Origin: Microbacterium oxydans
GTDB taxonomy: Bacteria; Actinomycetota; Actinomycetes; Actinomycetales; Microbacteriaceae
Reading direction: 5' to 3'
Length of the DNA stretch: 64,000 nt
Assembly (NCBI RefSeq): GCF_000956525.1
Contig: NZ_JYIW01000026.1
Coordinates: 124,001 to 188,000 of the forward strand
The position numbers and the translations under genes are program-made. The notes beneath the pieces were generated by a model that did no database searches, was not told the DNA's origin, and saw nothing but the letters and a program-made list of their open reading frames with translations. Positions 29,397 to 37,978 of the stretch are shown here, piece by piece. Every line of letters begins with the position of its first letter. Position 1 is the stretch's first letter.

Positions 29397-31987
29397 CAGG
29401 ACTCCTCGACGGGCGCGAGCTCGATCGCGGTGACCGCGAACGCCTCGGCCTCGCTGAACTCCAGCTCGGCGATGCGGCCGACGGCGCGGAGATCGTCTGC
29501 CGCCGCGCGCAGCGCCTCGAGCTTCGCCGCCGGAGCAGCGATGGCGGCGCGTGCGACGGGCGTCTTCTGCGAGGCCTTCGCCTCGGTCTTCGCGCGGCGG
29601 ATGCCGATCAGAGCCTCGCTCGCGGCTGCGAGCACGACTGGGTCGCCCTCGATGCCGAGCGCCTCGGGCCATGCGGCCGTGTGGATCGAGCCCTCCTCGA
29701 ACCACGACCAGGCTTCCTCGGTCGCGAACGACAGCACAGGAGCCAGCAGGCGCAGCAGAGCGGAGAGCGCGAGACGCAGACCGAGGGCGGCGGATGCCTG
29801 ACCCACATCGTTCTGGTTGTAGGCACGCTCCTTCACCAGCTCGAGGTAGTCGTCGCAGAACGTCCAGAAGAACGCTTCGGTGAGCTCGAGTGCGCGGGCC
29901 TGATCGTAGTTCTCGTACGCGGTGGTTGCGTCGGCGATCACGCGGTCGAGCGTCGCGAGCATCGAGGCGTCCAGCGCGTGGGTGACCTGCGCACCCTCCG
30001 GCACGGGGAACGACAGGACGAACTTCGCTGCGTTCAGGACCTTGATCGCCAGACGGCGGCCGATCTTCACCTGCGTGGGGTTCTGCGGGTCGAATGCGGC
30101 ATCCGTCCCGAGACGGCTCGACGCCGACCAATAGCGGACGGCATCCGATCCGTGAGCATCCAGGATGTCCGCGGGGGTCACCACGTTGCCCTTCGACTTC
30201 GACATCTTCTTGCGATCCGGGTCGACGATGAATCCGGAGATCGCGGCATTGCGCCAGGGCGCACGGTCGTCCTCCAGCGTCGAGCGCAGCATGGTCGAGA
30301 ACAGCCACGTGCGGATGATGTCCTGGCCCTGCGGACGCAGGTCGAACGGTGCCGTGAGGTTCCACAGCTCCTCATCGCGCTGCCAGCCTCCGGCCAGCTG
30401 CGGCGTGAGGGATGACGTCGCCCAGGTGTCGAGGATGTCGGCCTCGGCGTCGAAGCCCCCTGCGACGCCGCGCTGGTCCTCGGTGTACCCGGCCGGCACG
30501 TCGATCGTCGGGTCGATCGGCAGCGATGCGTGGTCGGGCGTGAGCACCCGGTCGTAGTCGCGGTCGCCGTTCTCGTCGAGTCCGTACCAGAGCGGGATCG
30601 GCACGCCGAAGAAGCGCTGACGCGACACGAGCCAGTCCCCGGTCAGGCCGCCGACCCAGTTCTCGTAGCGCACGCGCATGAAGTCGGGGTGCCAGGTGAG
30701 CTCCTTGCCGCGGCCGATCAGCTCGTCGCGCAGCTCCGCGTCGCGGGCGCCGTTGCGGATGTACCACTGACGGGTCGACACGATCTCGAGCGGACGGTCG
30801 CCCTTCTCGAAGAACTTCACGGCGTGCGTGAACTGCTTGCCCACGGCGGTGATATCGCCGGTCTCCTGCAGCTTCTCGACGATCGCCTTGCGGGCGCTGA
30901 ACACGGTCTTGCCTGCGAGCTCCGTGGCGTACCAGTCGGCTGCCTCGGCGTTCGCGACGGACTCGGGAGCGGTCGGCAGGAAGCGTCCGTCCAGGCCGAT
31001 CGTGGTCATGTTCGGCAGGTGGTCGCCGCTCACCGTGCGCAGCTCTCGCCACCACACGATGTCGGTCACGTCGCCGAAGGTGCAGACCATGGCAGCGCCG
31101 GTGCCCTTGTCCGGCTGCGCGAGGTGGTGACCGTGGATCTCGATCTCGGCGCCGAAGAACGGCGTGCGCACCTTCGTGCCGATCAGGTGCTTGTGCGGGC
31201 CCTCCGGGTGCGTCACGATCGCGATGCACGCGGGGAGCAGCTCGGGGCGGGTGGTGTCGATCGTGATCGAGCCGGAGCCGTCGGCGAAGGGGAATTCGAT
31301 CGTGTGGTACGCGGCCTGCTGGTCGCGGTCCTCGAGCTCGGCCTGCGCGATCGCGGAGCGGAAGTCGATGTCCCAGAGCGTCGGAGCCAGGTCCTGGTAC
31401 GCCTCGCCGCGCTCGATGTTGCGCAGGAAAGCGAGCTGGCTCTGGCGGATGCTCTCGTCGGAGATCGTGCGGTAGGTCTGGGTCCAGTCCACGCTCAGAC
31501 CGAGCTGACGGAAGAGCGCCTCGAACTGCTTCTCGTCCTCGATGGTGAGGCGCTCGCACAGCTCGATGAAGTTGCGTCGGCTGATCGGCACCTGGTCGGC
31601 AGCGCGGCTGGACTTGTTGTCGCCGCCCTCGAACGGGGGAGTGAAGTCATCGGTGTAGGGCAGCGTCGGGTCGCACCGTACGCCGTAATAGTTCTGCACC
31701 CGGCGCTCGGTCGGGAGCCCGTTGTCATCCCAGCCCATCGGATAGAACACGGTCTTGCCCCGCATGCGCTCGAAGCGCGCCTTCACGTCGGTGTGCGTGT
31801 AGGAGAAGACATGGCCGATGTGCAGGCTGCCGGATGCCGTGGGCGGCGGGGTGTCGATCGAGTACACGCCGTCACGACCGGATTCCGCGGCACGCAGGCG
31901 GTCGAACAGGTACGTGCCCTGCTCAGCCCAGGAGGTGTCCCACTTCGCTTCGAGACCTTCGAGGGCGGGCTTGTCGGGAATAGACAT
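29396..31987 (-). CDS. valS: Valyl-tRNA synthetase
   Basis: This 863-residue class I enzyme charges tRNA-Val. HIGH is at 56-59 (ASGSLHIGHVFSYTHTD) and the KMSKS loop is KKMSKSKGN near residue 595. The CP1 editing domain that removes mischarged threonine lies between them (the DTTRPELLPACIAIVTHPEGP segment). The anticodon-binding domain follows and a coiled C-terminus ends the protein. The start at 31985-31987 has AAGGAG seven bases upstream and a family-like N-terminus (IPDKPALEGLEAKWDTSW). TAGACT at 32050-32055 on the minus strand is a likely -10. It is divergent from the ABC transporter operon. Confidence 0.97.
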   Translation of the reverse strand: MSIPDKPALEGLEAKWDTSWAEQGTYLFDRLRAAESGRDGVYSIDTPPPTASGSLHIGHVFSYTHTDVKARFERMRGKTVFYPMGWDDNGLPTERRVQNYYGVRCDPTLPYTDDFTPPFEGGDNKSSRAADQVPISRRNFIELCERLTIEDEKQFEALFRQLGLSVDWTQTYRTISDESIRQSQLAFLRNIERGEAYQDLAPTLWDIDFRSAIAQAELEDRDQQAAYHTIEFPFADGSGSITIDTTRPELLPACIAIVTHPEGPHKHLIGTKVRTPFFGAEIEIHGHHLAQPDKGTGAAMVCTFGDVTDIVWWRELRTVSGDHLPNMTTIGLDGRFLPTAPESVANAEAADWYATELAGKTVFSARKAIVEKLQETGDITAVGKQFTHAVKFFEKGDRPLEIVSTRQWYIRNGARDAELRDELIGRGKELTWHPDFMRVRYENWVGGLTGDWLVSRQRFFGVPIPLWYGLDENGDRDYDRVLTPDHASLPIDPTIDVPAGYTEDQRGVAGGFDAEADILDTWATSSLTPQLAGGWQRDEELWNLTAPFDLRPQGQDIIRTWLFSTMLRSTLEDDRAPWRNAAISGFIVDPDRKKMSKSKGNVVTPADILDAHGSDAVRYWSASSRLGTDAAFDPQNPTQVKIGRRLAIKVLNAAKFVLSFPVPEGAQVTHALDASMLATLDRVIADATTAYENYDQARALELTEAFFWTFCDDYLELVKERAYNQNDVGQASAALGLRLALSALLRLLAPVLSFATEEAWSWFEEGSIHTAAWPEALGIEGDPVVLAAASEALIGIRRAKTEAKASQKTPVARAAIAAPAAKLEALRAAADDLRAVGRIAELEFSEAEAFAVTAIELAPVEES

Positions 31988-32049
31988 GACGGTCTCCTTG
32001 CGCGATGTGTGCGGCACTGTGTGAGCGTGCCTGAGTGTGGGGTGCCACC

Positions 32050-32055
32050 AGTCTA
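32050..32055 (-). promoter_or_regulatory. -10 box of the valS promoter
   Basis: TAGACT on the minus strand gives a start near 32043 and a leader of about 56 bases ending in AAGGAG. No T-box signature is seen in this short leader. Confidence 0.45.
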
Positions 32056-32112
32056 CCGAGCGGGAGGGATGAGGTGACTCGTCACTCTTCGACCCGGTGC
32101 AAGAATCGCCCG

Positions 32113-32118
32113 TAGACT
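32113..32118 (+). promoter_or_regulatory. -10 box of the ABC transporter operon
   Basis: TAGACT 39 bases before the ATG of the substrate-binding protein. A small palindrome GTGACTCGTCAC lies upstream at 32074-32085. Confidence 0.5.
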
Positions 32119-32156
32119 GGGAGGCATCCCCGACCCGTTCGTCCTGAGGAACTCCC

Positions 32157-33767
32157 ATGCCCGCAAGATCCGTGCGTCGACTCCTGCCCTTCGCCGCCCT
32201 CGCCGCCGCCGCCCTGCTGCTCAGCTCGTGCGCGACACCCGCTTCGGACTCCGGCCCGGATGCCGAGGTCGTCTGGTCGATCGAGGGTGCGAACCTCTCG
32301 GCAGGGCACATGGACCCGCAGGTCAGCCAGCTCGACGTCTCAGGCATGGTGCAGCGCGCGGTCCTCGACTCGCTGGTCTTCCAGGAAGACGACGGCAGCT
32401 TCTCGCCGTGGCTCGCCACCTCGTGGGAGGTCTCGTCCGACAGCACCGAGTACACCTTCACCCTGCGCGACGACGTGACGTTCCACGACGGCGAGCCCTT
32501 CGACGCTGCCGCGGTCAAGGCGAACTTCGATCGGATCGTCGACCCTGACACGAAGTCGGCGCAGGCGGCGAGCATGCTCGGAGCCGACTTCTACAAGGGC
32601 ACCGAGGTCATCGACGACCACACCGTGAAGGTCAGCTTCACCCAGCCCTACGCACCCTTCCTGCAGGCGGCGAGCACGCCGCTGCTCGGCTTCTACTCGC
32701 CGGCGGTGCTGTCGACGTCGGCTGACAAGCTGAAGGCCGGAGGCCCGGGGATCACGGTCGGGACCGGTCCGTTCGAGCTGACCGAGTACACGCCCGACCA
32801 GGAGATCGTCTACACCCGCAACGACGACTACGCCTGGGGCCCCCATGGGGAGAAGGCACCGGCGTTCGAGACGCTCCGCGTGGAGATCCAGCCGGAGGCA
32901 TCCGTGCGCGCCGGCGTGATCGAGAGCGGCGAGTCCGACCTCGCCAGCAACATCCCGCCGAACCTCGCCAAGGGCCTCGGCGACGGCATCACGGTGGACT
33001 CGATCGAGTACCCCGGCCTGCCCTACTCGCTGTATCTGAATGAGAAGTACGGCGTCTTCGCGGATGAGAAGGTGCGCCAGGCGTTCGCGCGCGGCATCGA
33101 CATCGATGCGGCCGTCGACGAGATCTTCTTCGGACAGTTCCCGCGGGCGTGGAGCATTCTCGGATCGACGACCCCCGGATACGACCCGGCGATCGAAGGC
33201 ACGTGGGCATTCGACCCGGATGCTGCGAACGCCCTGCTCGACGAGGCCGGCTGGACGGGCCGCGACGATGAGGGGTACCGCACCAAAGACGGCAAGCGAC
33301 TGTCTGTCCGCTGGATCGCGTACACGCCGGTACCGGACGACCGCACCACCCTCGCGAACGCGATCCAGGCCGATCTCAAGGGCATCGGCTTCGAGGTCGT
33401 GCGCGAGGTGCTCGAGCCCGGTGCCTACAACGAGCAGTATGGTCCGAAGACGTTCGACCTCACCGACTGGGGCTTCTCCGGAGTCGACCCCGACCTGCTG
33501 CGCAGTCACCTGCACACCGACGGCTTCCAGAACGCATCGCAGGTCTCCGACCCCGAAATCGACACCCTGCTCGACACCGCAGTGGCAGTGAGCGATCAGG
33601 GAGAACGCGACGCGCTCTACACGCAGCTGCAGGAGTGGAATGCAACGCACACCGCGATCGTGCCGCTGTACAGCCCGTCTGCGATCACCGCGGTCGGCGA
33701 GCGCATCTCGGGATTGGACTACGACCTGTACGGCCGGCCGCTGTTCTACGATGTGACGGTCGGCTGA
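32157..33767 (+). CDS. ABC transporter substrate-binding lipoprotein, peptide/nickel family 5
   Basis: This 536-residue secreted lipoprotein has a signal sequence with lipobox LLSSC, so Cys25 becomes the lipidated N-terminus. The mature part follows the SBP family 5 pattern: WLATSWEVSSDSTEYTFTLRDDVTFHDGEPFDAAAVKANFDRI, LADEKVRQAFARGIDIDAAV-like helix (FADEKVRQAFARGIDI), and DLTDWGFSGVDPDLL. These proteins bind oligopeptides, nickel or other small solutes; the sequence alone does not tell which. It is the first gene of an operon with two permeases and a fused double ATPase, which together make a complete importer. Confidence 0.92.
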   Translation: MPARSVRRLLPFAALAAAALLLSSCATPASDSGPDAEVVWSIEGANLSAGHMDPQVSQLDVSGMVQRAVLDSLVFQEDDGSFSPWLATSWEVSSDSTEYTFTLRDDVTFHDGEPFDAAAVKANFDRIVDPDTKSAQAASMLGADFYKGTEVIDDHTVKVSFTQPYAPFLQAASTPLLGFYSPAVLSTSADKLKAGGPGITVGTGPFELTEYTPDQEIVYTRNDDYAWGPHGEKAPAFETLRVEIQPEASVRAGVIESGESDLASNIPPNLAKGLGDGITVDSIEYPGLPYSLYLNEKYGVFADEKVRQAFARGIDIDAAVDEIFFGQFPRAWSILGSTTPGYDPAIEGTWAFDPDAANALLDEAGWTGRDDEGYRTKDGKRLSVRWIAYTPVPDDRTTLANAIQADLKGIGFEVVREVLEPGAYNEQYGPKTFDLTDWGFSGVDPDLLRSHLHTDGFQNASQVSDPEIDTLLDTAVAVSDQGERDALYTQLQEWNATHTAIVPLYSPSAITAVGERISGLDYDLYGRPLFYDVTVG

Positions 33768-33801
33768 GCGCGGGGCGGATCCGCGGCGTGGAGGGGGAGC
33801 G

Positions 33802-34752
33802 GTGAACGCTGTGCTCCTGCGGATCGCCGAGCTGGTCGTCACCGTGGTCGTGGTCCTCTGGGGCGCGGCGACGGTCGCCTTCCTCGCCTTCCGCGTCATC
33901 CCCGGCGACCCGGTCGCGGTGATGCTCGGGCCCCAGGCCCAGGTCAGCGAGGCGGTGAAGGACGGCATCCGGGCTGAGCTCGGTCTCGACCGGCCGCCCC
34001 TCGAGCAGTACCTGACGTACATGGGTCAGCTCGCCAGAGGAGACCTCGGCGAGTCGTACCAGCTGCGTCTTCCGGTGACCGAGGTGATCGGGAGGCAGAT
34101 CGGTGCGACGCTGCAGCTCTCGGCTCTCGCGCTGGGCATCGCCGTGGTCGTCGCGCTGGTCGTCGCGCTGCTGGCACGCGGCCACGTGGCCCGGGCGGTG
34201 GCCACCGGTGTGGAGCTCGTCGTGTTGTCGTCTCCCGTGTTCTGGATCGGCCTCGTGCTGCTCAGCGTCTTCGCCTTCGGGCTCGGATGGTTCCCGGTGT
34301 CGGGCGCTCGCAACCCGGCGACACTCGTCCTCCCGGCGGTGACGCTGGCGCTTCCGGTCGCCGCCCTCCTCGGGCAGGTGCTGCGCGACGGTCTGATCCA
34401 GGCGGAGCGGATGCCGTTCGCCGAGACCGTTCGAGCGCGCGGCGCAGGGCGTGGATGGTTCACCGTTCGCCACGGCCTGCGCCACGGAGCATCCGGAGCC
34501 ATCACGCTCACCGCGTACCTGACCGGCTCGGTGCTCGGCGGCGCGGTGCTGGTGGAGACCGTGTTCGCACGCCCTGGTCTCGGCCGCGTCACGCTCGCGG
34601 CGATCAGCGATCGCGATCTGCCGGTCATCTCGGGGATCATCCTGCTCAGCGCCCTCGTGTTCGTGATCGTCAACGTGATCGTCGAGCTCGTGCATCCGCT
34701 CATCGACCCGCGCCTGCGCCGGGCGGTGCCGGTGTCGGCGGTGCGGCGATGA
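33802..34752 (+). CDS. ABC transporter permease, DppB type
   Basis: A 316-residue integral membrane protein with six predicted helices. The first-helix region and FLAFRVIPGDPVAVMLG, followed by RAELGLDRPPLEQYLTYMGQLARGDLGESY, are hallmarks of the DppB/OppB permeases of peptide-type importers. The EAA-like cytoplasmic loop is in FAETVRARGAGRGWFTVRHGLRHG, where the ATPase docks. It starts with GTG 34 bases after the binding protein, preceded by GGAGGGGGAGC, and overlaps the next permease by four bases (ATGA). Confidence 0.92.
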   Translation: MNAVLLRIAELVVTVVVVLWGAATVAFLAFRVIPGDPVAVMLGPQAQVSEAVKDGIRAELGLDRPPLEQYLTYMGQLARGDLGESYQLRLPVTEVIGRQIGATLQLSALALGIAVVVALVVALLARGHVARAVATGVELVVLSSPVFWIGLVLLSVFAFGLGWFPVSGARNPATLVLPAVTLALPVAALLGQVLRDGLIQAERMPFAETVRARGAGRGWFTVRHGLRHGASGAITLTAYLTGSVLGGAVLVETVFARPGLGRVTLAAISDRDLPVISGIILLSALVFVIVNVIVELVHPLIDPRLRRAVPVSAVRR

Positions 34753-35561
34753 AGCGCGCGCAGCGGATCCTCCTGTGGGCTGCCGTCGTCGTGCTCGTGG
34801 TGATCGCCTTCGCCGCCGCGGCTCCCGGTGTGCTGGCCACACATGACCCGCTGCAGACCGACGTGCGCGGCGCGCTCCTCCCGCCGAGCGGCGCGCACCT
34901 GTTCGGCACGGATCAGAGCGGCCGTGACGTCTACTCGCGGGTGGTGTTCGGCGCGGCGCGGTCGGTCGGCGTCGGTCTGCTCGCGACCGGCATCGCCGTG
35001 GTGGTCGGCCTTGCGGTCGGGGCCCTCGCCGGCAGCGCGCCCCGTGGCATCGACGTCGCCCTGATGCGGGTCAACGACGTGCTGATGGCGTTCCCGGAGT
35101 TCCTGGTCGCACTCGTGGTGATCGCGATCCTCGGGCCGGGCCCGATCAACGTCGCCCTCGCCGTCACCCTCGCGGCCATTCCCGTGTACGTGCGCCTCGC
35201 CAGGGTGCAGACCCGGACACTCCGTGTGGCAGAGCATGTCGAAGCCGCGCGCATCCTCGGTGTGCCGGCATTCCCCGCGTTCACCCGGCATGTGCTCCCC
35301 GGTGTGCTCGGGTCGCTCAGCGTGCTCGCGACGATCGGCATCGGTTCAGCCATCCTCGCTGCAGCCGGACTCAGCTTCCTCGGACTCGGTGCCACCGAGC
35401 CGACACCGGAATGGGGACTCATGCTCGCCGGAGGGCGCAACGTGCTCGGTCAGGCATGGTGGATCTCGGTGTTCCCCGGGGCGGCCATCACGCTCACGGT
35501 CATCGCTGCGACCATCATCGGGCGACTGCTGCGCGCGAGAGCGGAAGGGCGGGGGCGGTGA
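34749..35561 (+). CDS. ABC transporter permease, DppC type
   Basis: A 270-residue membrane protein, partner of the DppB-type permease. The N-terminal helix is followed by HLFGTDQSGRDVYSRVVFGAARSVGVGL, the DppC/OppC signature. The EAA loop is VEAARILGVPAFPAFTRHVLPG and the end contains LGLGATEPTPEWGLMLAGGR. The start is the ATG overlapping the previous stop; an open frame extends upstream but only over DppB-coding sequence. The end overlaps the ATPase gene by four bases (GTGA). Confidence 0.92.
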   Translation: MKRAQRILLWAAVVVLVVIAFAAAAPGVLATHDPLQTDVRGALLPPSGAHLFGTDQSGRDVYSRVVFGAARSVGVGLLATGIAVVVGLAVGALAGSAPRGIDVALMRVNDVLMAFPEFLVALVVIAILGPGPINVALAVTLAAIPVYVRLARVQTRTLRVAEHVEAARILGVPAFPAFTRHVLPGVLGSLSVLATIGIGSAILAAAGLSFLGLGATEPTPEWGLMLAGGRNVLGQAWWISVFPGAAITLTVIAATIIGRLLRARAEGRGR

Positions 35562-37069
35562 ACCAGGAGACCGTGCTCGACGTGCAGGGCCTGCAGGTGC
35601 GATTCGGCGCTGCCGCGGTCGTCGACGGCGTGACGCTGACGGTGGCGAAGGGGGAGTGCGTCGCGATCGTCGGGGAGTCCGGCGCAGGCAAGTCGCTCAC
35701 GGCCCGCGCCCTTCTCGGACTCACGCCGGACGGCGCCCGAGTGACCGCCGAACGCCTGATGATCGACGGTACAGACGCCCGCGGGCTCGGCGAGGCCGAA
35801 TGGCGCAGGCTTCGAGGTGCGCGCATCGCGCTCGTGTCGCAGGATGCGCTCGTCGCGCTCGACCCGCTGCAACGCATCGGCAGCGAGGTGGCCGAGGCGT
35901 TGCGGCTGCACCCTGAGGCGCGCGCCTCGAGCATCCACGACAGCGTGCAGGCACTGCTGCGCCGGGTCTGGATGCCGGAGCCCGAGCGCCGCGCCGCGCA
36001 GTACCCGCCCGAGCTGTCCGGCGGGCTCCGGCAACGAGCCCTGATCGCCTCCGCGCTCGCCGCGGCACCAGCGGTGCTGATCGCTGACGAGCCGACGACC
36101 GCCCTTGACGCGACCGTGCAGGCCCGCATCCTGGACCTGCTGCGAGAGATCGCGGACGCCGGCACCGCCGTGGTGTTCATCAGTCACGACTTCGCCGCGG
36201 TGGGTCGCCTCGCCGACCGCGTGCTCGTGATGCGTGACGGTGCCGTGCTCGAGTCGGGACCTGTCGCGCGGGTGCTGGAGTCGCCGGAGCATCCGTACAC
36301 GCGAGAGCTCATCGCCGCGACGATCCACGAACCGCGCGCAGTGGTGGCGGCGGGCGAGGCTGCATCGGCGCTGCGGGTCACAGGGGTGTCGAAAGCGTTC
36401 TCCGGGGTGCCTGCCGTGAACGACGCGTCGTTCGAGGTCATGCGTGGCCGGACGCTCGGGATCGTGGGGGAGTCCGGCTCGGGGAAGACCACGCTCGCCC
36501 GGATGATCGTCGGGGTGGAGCGGCCCGACTCCGGGGAGCTGCACCGCAGTGGGCGGGTGCAGCTCGTGCACCAGAATCCGCTCGGAGCGTTCGACCCCCG
36601 GTGGACGATCGCTCGCTCGCTGCGTGAGGCGCTCGCCGCGGGCGGGGTGCCGCGCGCCGATCGACCCCAGCGGGTGGCCGGACTGCTCGCGGAGGTCGAT
36701 CTCGATGTCGGACTCGCCGCTCGCCGGCCGGCGGAGCTCTCAGGGGGTCAGCGGCAACGGGCTGCGATCGCGAGGGCGCTCGCCGCCGACCCCGAGCTGC
36801 TGGTGCTCGATGAGCCGGTCTCGGCACTCGATCCATCGGTGCGTGAACGCGTCCTGCGGCTCCTGCTGCGTCTGCAACGTGAACGTCAGCTGACCATGAT
36901 CTTCGTGTCGCACGACCTCGATGTGGTGCGGGCAGTGGCCGATGAGGTGCTCGTGATGCAGGACGGCGCTGTCGTGGAGCAGGGCACGATCGCCGAGGTG
37001 TTCGCCGCGCCTCGGCATCCGTTCACCCGCGAGCTGCTGGCTGCGAGCGGAGCCGACCTCGCTCGGTGA
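35558..37069 (+). CDS. ABC transporter ATP-binding protein with two fused ATPase domains (DppD-DppF type)
   Basis: A 503-residue cytoplasmic protein that powers the importer. Domain 1 has GESGAGKSLTARALLG, the signature LSGGLRQRALIASAL and Walker B VLIADEPTTALD. Domain 2 has GESGSGKTTLARMIVG, LSGGQRQRAAIARAL and LLVLDEPVSALDPSV. In many bacteria these are two proteins; the fusion is common in actinobacteria. The first signature is slightly unusual (SGGLRQ for SGGMRQ), which is within family variation. The GTG start overlaps the permease stop. It closes the operon, and its stop codon lies inside a 26-base imperfect palindrome shared with the convergent gene. Confidence 0.94.
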   Translation: MNQETVLDVQGLQVRFGAAAVVDGVTLTVAKGECVAIVGESGAGKSLTARALLGLTPDGARVTAERLMIDGTDARGLGEAEWRRLRGARIALVSQDALVALDPLQRIGSEVAEALRLHPEARASSIHDSVQALLRRVWMPEPERRAAQYPPELSGGLRQRALIASALAAAPAVLIADEPTTALDATVQARILDLLREIADAGTAVVFISHDFAAVGRLADRVLVMRDGAVLESGPVARVLESPEHPYTRELIAATIHEPRAVVAAGEAASALRVTGVSKAFSGVPAVNDASFEVMRGRTLGIVGESGSGKTTLARMIVGVERPDSGELHRSGRVQLVHQNPLGAFDPRWTIARSLREALAAGGVPRADRPQRVAGLLAEVDLDVGLAARRPAELSGGQRQRAAIARALAADPELLVLDEPVSALDPSVRERVLRLLLRLQRERQLTMIFVSHDLDVVRAVADEVLVMQDGAVVEQGTIAEVFAAPRHPFTRELLAASGADLAR

Positions 37070-37091
37070 GTCGACTCCGGAGCCGGCTCAC
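37066..37091. terminator. Palindrome spanning both stop codons of convergent genes
   Basis: A 26-base imperfect palindrome with ends GTGAG / CTCAC and centre CTCCGGAG contains the stop codons of the ABC ATPase (+) and the pentapeptide protein (-). It may act as a compact two-way terminator, though with so small a loop its strength is uncertain. Confidence 0.45.
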
Positions 37092-37738
37092 TCCTTGATC
37101 CGGATTCCGAGTCCCGCCGCGATCACCGGGGCGAGCTGCTGCACCTGGAAGCCGGTGAGCGTCGTGCCCCGGAGGCTGTTCGCATCGAGGAACGAGAGGG
37201 CGTCGAGGCCGCGCAGATCGACATCGGTCGCCCGCATCCCGCGCGGGTCCACCTCGTCGCAGGTCGACCGGATGAACCGCACGCGCGTCAGCTCGGCCTG
37301 CGGGGTGTCGAGGGTGCGGATGCGGCAATCCGACACCTCGACGTCGGCGGCGCGGGCGGCACCCAGGTTCAGATAGTCGATCCGCACATCGCGCAGTTCG
37401 AGCTCGGAGATGCGGGCGGTGCTCAGGTCGAGCGTGCCGATGCGCCCGCCGGTGATGCGCAGCCGACGGATGCCCGAGTCACGCAGCCGGAGCGACGCGA
37501 TACGGAGGTGCGACATCTCGACGTCGAGGATCGTCGAGCCGGTGAGGTCGACCTCGTCGGCGTCGGCCGTGACCGTGCACTGCTCGAGCGAGGCGTACGC
37601 CAGATCGACGGTGCCTGCGAGCTCGAGGCTCACCGCGATCAGGTCGGCGTTGCGCGATGGGATGCCCGGCGTGAACTCCTCCGGCAGATCGGGCGGCGAG
37701 ACGCGCGGTGCGGCGGGGGATTCGGGAGTGCGGGCCAT
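37088..37738 (-). CDS. Pentapeptide-repeat-like protein
   Basis: A 216-residue protein. From about residue 45 it shows repeated five-residue steps with a central Leu/Val/Ile, for example DLTGSTILDVEMSHLRIASL, then LRITGGRIGTLDLSTARISE and VDLRGLDALSFLD, that predict a right-handed beta-helix. Some family members mimic DNA and protect gyrase (Qnr, MfpA), but the function here is unknown. The repeat is looser than in MfpA. The ATG at 37736-37738 is preceded by TACCCT and six bases, a possible leaderless start. It converges on the ABC operon. Confidence 0.8.
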   Translation of the reverse strand: MARTPESPAAPRVSPPDLPEEFTPGIPSRNADLIAVSLELAGTVDLAYASLEQCTVTADADEVDLTGSTILDVEMSHLRIASLRLRDSGIRRLRITGGRIGTLDLSTARISELELRDVRIDYLNLGAARAADVEVSDCRIRTLDTPQAELTRVRFIRSTCDEVDPRGMRATDVDLRGLDALSFLDANSLRGTTLTGFQVQQLAPVIAAGLGIRIKE

Positions 37739-37744
37739 GCTCCG

Positions 37745-37750
37745 AGGGTA
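37745..37750 (-). promoter_or_regulatory. Possible -10 box of leaderless pentapeptide gene
   Basis: TACCCT, six bases (cggagc), then ATG on the minus strand. The hexamer is weaker than the other leaderless boxes in the window. Confidence 0.4.
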
Positions 37751-37812
37751 TGCGGTGCGGCGGACATCGCCGGTCTGCGTGCGCCGCCCGCGGGCGTTGC
37801 CTGCCCTCGTGA

Positions 37813-37880
37813 CCTCGGAGATCTGCGGAATCTCGGATCCGAGCCTCGGATCAGCTCCGAAATTCTGCAGAACTCCGAAA
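37813..37880. repeat. Long imperfect palindrome A, 5' of the endonuclease gene
   Basis: The left arm (37813-37843) is the near reverse complement of the right arm (37845-37880): 20 of the first 25 positions match, and the perfect palindrome GATCCGAGCCTCGGATC lies at the centre. Its right end contains CTGCAGAACTCCGAA (37865-37879), identical to the end of palindrome B. It lies upstream of both flanking genes, so it is not a terminator for either. Confidence 0.75.
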
Positions 37881-37978
37881 ACTGACTGGTCCTGCACGGA
37901 GAGCCTCGAGCATGTCAGTGTCCCGGATGACTGCGAAAGACAGGCGGGCGCGGGCGCGAGGAGGAACAGGATCGACGC

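Noticed and set aside
31988..32156. T-box in front of valS
   Set aside because: The leader is only about 56 bases and has no TGGN-ACCGCGG-like element.
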